Below, piece by piece: positions 5,148-6,528 of a DNA stretch of 6,528 nucleotides. Within the stretch, counting starts at the first letter, position 1. Every line of letters begins with the position of its first letter. Made by a program: the position numbers and the translations under genes. The notes under the pieces are model-generated. The model was not told where the DNA came from. It saw nothing but the letters and a program-made list of their open reading frames with translations, and did no database searches. Location: NCBI GenBank assembly GCA_022508725.1, contig JAFLUR010000132.1, positions 1 to 6,528 on the forward strand. Direction: 5' to 3'. Origin of the DNA: Oscillospiraceae bacterium. GTDB taxonomy: Bacteria; Bacillota; Clostridia; UBA1381.

Positions 5148-6515
5148 TTACCGCTCCGCTTTTATTTTATCCCCATACGAAATCTTTCTCACCACCATAA
5201 ACGCCGCAAATATAGCCACAGACGTTACGATCCAGCTTACGGGATAAACAAGCAGCAGCGTCCTAAAATCGGGCGATTTCGCAAACACGGTATATACCCA
5301 TAATATCCTGAGTCCGCACGCTCCCGCCGCGGTAATGATCGTCGGAACGAGCGAACAGCCCATTCCCCTCATGCTTCCCGAAAGCACATCGGTAAACATA
5401 TTCACGGTCTGAAAGATAAGCACATACTTCATTCTCATAACGGCATACTCTATCACGATAGGCTCTGAGGTATAGAATACAAGCAGGTACTTTCCGAAAA
5501 TTATAAAGAATACACTCAGCAGCGTTATCGCCGCAAAAGCCATTGATGAGCATAAAACCGCAACTCTGTCACATCGTTTGTAATTTCCCGCACCGTAATT
5601 CTGACCGGTGAACGTAACGCAAGCCTGCGTAAATGCGTTCAGCAGAAAATACAGCATAAATTCAAAATTTATCGCCGCCGCCGAACCCGCAACATAATCC
5701 GAACCGAGTGAATTAAGCCCCGACTGTATGCACACGTTTGACAACGAGAATACCATTCCCTGCAATCCCGCCGGAACGCCTATCCGGGCAATTTCCGTAA
5801 ATATCGTCTTGTCGATTTTCAGCTCCCTTATATTTATCCTCAAATCGCTTTTATCGGTCATGAGAAAATACAAAAGCATTCCGGAGCTTATTATATTTGA
5901 AATAACCGTCGCAATTCCGACTCCCGCAACGCTCATTTTGCAGACTATGACAAAAAACAGATTTAACAGCACATTCACAACGCCCGACACTGTAAGGCAT
6001 AAAAGCGGTCTTTTTGTATCTCCCCTGCTCCTCATTATTGCCGAGCCGAAATTATAGAGCATAATAAACGGCATTCCGGTAAAATATATTCTCAGATACA
6101 GAACCGACAGATTTATAATATCGTCCGGCGTTGACATAAGCGTTAATATGGGACGCGTTATGATCATTCCCAACAAGCATATTATCAATCCGCTTATCAC
6201 CGCCACAAGCACAGCCGTATGCGCCGCTCTTTTGGCGCGTTCTCTGTTTCCCGCACCGAGATACCTTGCGATCGCAACATTTGCGCCGACCGACAATCCC
6301 ACAAAAATATTCACAAGAAGATTTATCACGGGACCGTTGCTGCCCACAGCGGCAAGCGCGCGGCTGCCGGCAAATCTTCCCACGACCGCAACGTCCGCAG
6401 AATTAAAAAGCTGTTGCAGCATACTGCTTGCGGCAAGCGGAACGGCAAACATAAGTATCTTGTTCCACAAGCTGCCGGACAGCATATCCATCTTATTTTT
6501 CTTAATTTCAGTCAT
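5148..6515 (-). CDS. MATE family efflux transporter
   Basis: Multidrug and toxic compound extrusion type cation-coupled antiporter of the cytoplasmic membrane, with 455 residues and about 12 membrane segments as expected. The two repeated halves are visible. The first has FAVPLAASSMLQQLFNSADV (23-42) and GRFAGSRALAAVGSNGP (46-62), then GLSVGANVAIARYLGAGN (73-90). The second starts near residue 240 with ARIGVPAGLQGMVFSLSN and ends its homologous block with TFTGQNYGAGNYKR. The pattern is that of the clostridial/Bacillus YoeA-MepA-like branch rather than NorM; the substrate cannot be told from sequence. The ATG at 6515 has AAGGAG (minus strand, 6528-6523) seven bases upstream. It is the first gene visible of a two-gene unit with the XRE regulator; the promoter is beyond the window end. 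Confidence 0.94.
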   Translation of the reverse strand: MTEIKKNKMDMLSGSLWNKILMFAVPLAASSMLQQLFNSADVAVVGRFAGSRALAAVGSNGPVINLLVNIFVGLSVGANVAIARYLGAGNRERAKRAAHTAVLVAVISGLIICLLGMIITRPILTLMSTPDDIINLSVLYLRIYFTGMPFIMLYNFGSAIMRSRGDTKRPLLCLTVSGVVNVLLNLFFVIVCKMSVAGVGIATVISNIISSGMLLYFLMTDKSDLRINIRELKIDKTIFTEIARIGVPAGLQGMVFSLSNVCIQSGLNSLGSDYVAGSAAAINFEFMLYFLLNAFTQACVTFTGQNYGAGNYKRCDRVAVLCSSMAFAAITLLSVFFIIFGKYLLVFYTSEPIVIEYAVMRMKYVLIFQTVNMFTDVLSGSMRGMGCSLVPTIITAAGACGLRILWVYTVFAKSPDFRTLLLVYPVSWIVTSVAIFAAFMVVRKISYGDKIKAER

Positions 6516-6528
6516 TATTAGGCTCCTT

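Overview
The window looks like chromosomal DNA of a low-to-moderate GC member of the Bacillota, most likely class Clostridia and perhaps a gut Oscillospiraceae/Ruminococcaceae-type anaerobe. This is inferred from the conserved rnpA-yidD-yidC-jag order, a YidC without a lipoprotein signal, the Shine-Dalgarno spacing, the short intrinsic terminators and a FucO-type iron alcohol dehydrogenase. No species can be named from the sequence alone.

Layout. Bases 1-124 are a non-coding leader carrying a 19-nt repeat and an imperfect inverted copy of it. Bases 125-2389 hold four tightly packed plus-strand genes, rnpA, yidD, yidC and jag/khpB, closed by an intrinsic terminator near 2403-2429. Bases 2510-3337 encode a divergent membrane protein whose layout resembles CobD/CbiB but which lacks that family's signature motifs; its promoter appears to give a leaderless mRNA. 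Bases 3416-4567 encode a lactaldehyde reductase (FucO type), followed by a strong 18-bp-stem terminator. Bases 4661-4821 hold a small non-coding mobile-element-like repeat with TTAA-flanked inverted ends. The minus strand then carries a MATE efflux protein gene (6515-5148) and, 17 bp downstream, an XRE-type regulator gene (5130-4822). This pair converges on fucO.

How the genes work together. The first block combines tRNA 5' maturation (RnpA with the RNase P RNA) with membrane protein insertion (YidD, YidC) and an RNA-binding partner (Jag/KhpB). FucO would reduce lactaldehyde to 1,2-propanediol during anaerobic deoxy-sugar (fucose/rhamnose) fermentation. The MATE/XRE pair looks like a small transporter-regulator operon.

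The least ordinary signals are the family of 19-nt end repeats (consensus TTAAGGAAACRCYGATTTA) found at both ends of the window, the decayed CobD/CbiB-like protein with its leaderless promoter, and the 50-nt yidC/jag overlap. I see no tRNA, rRNA, CRISPR array, phage genes or transposase gene.
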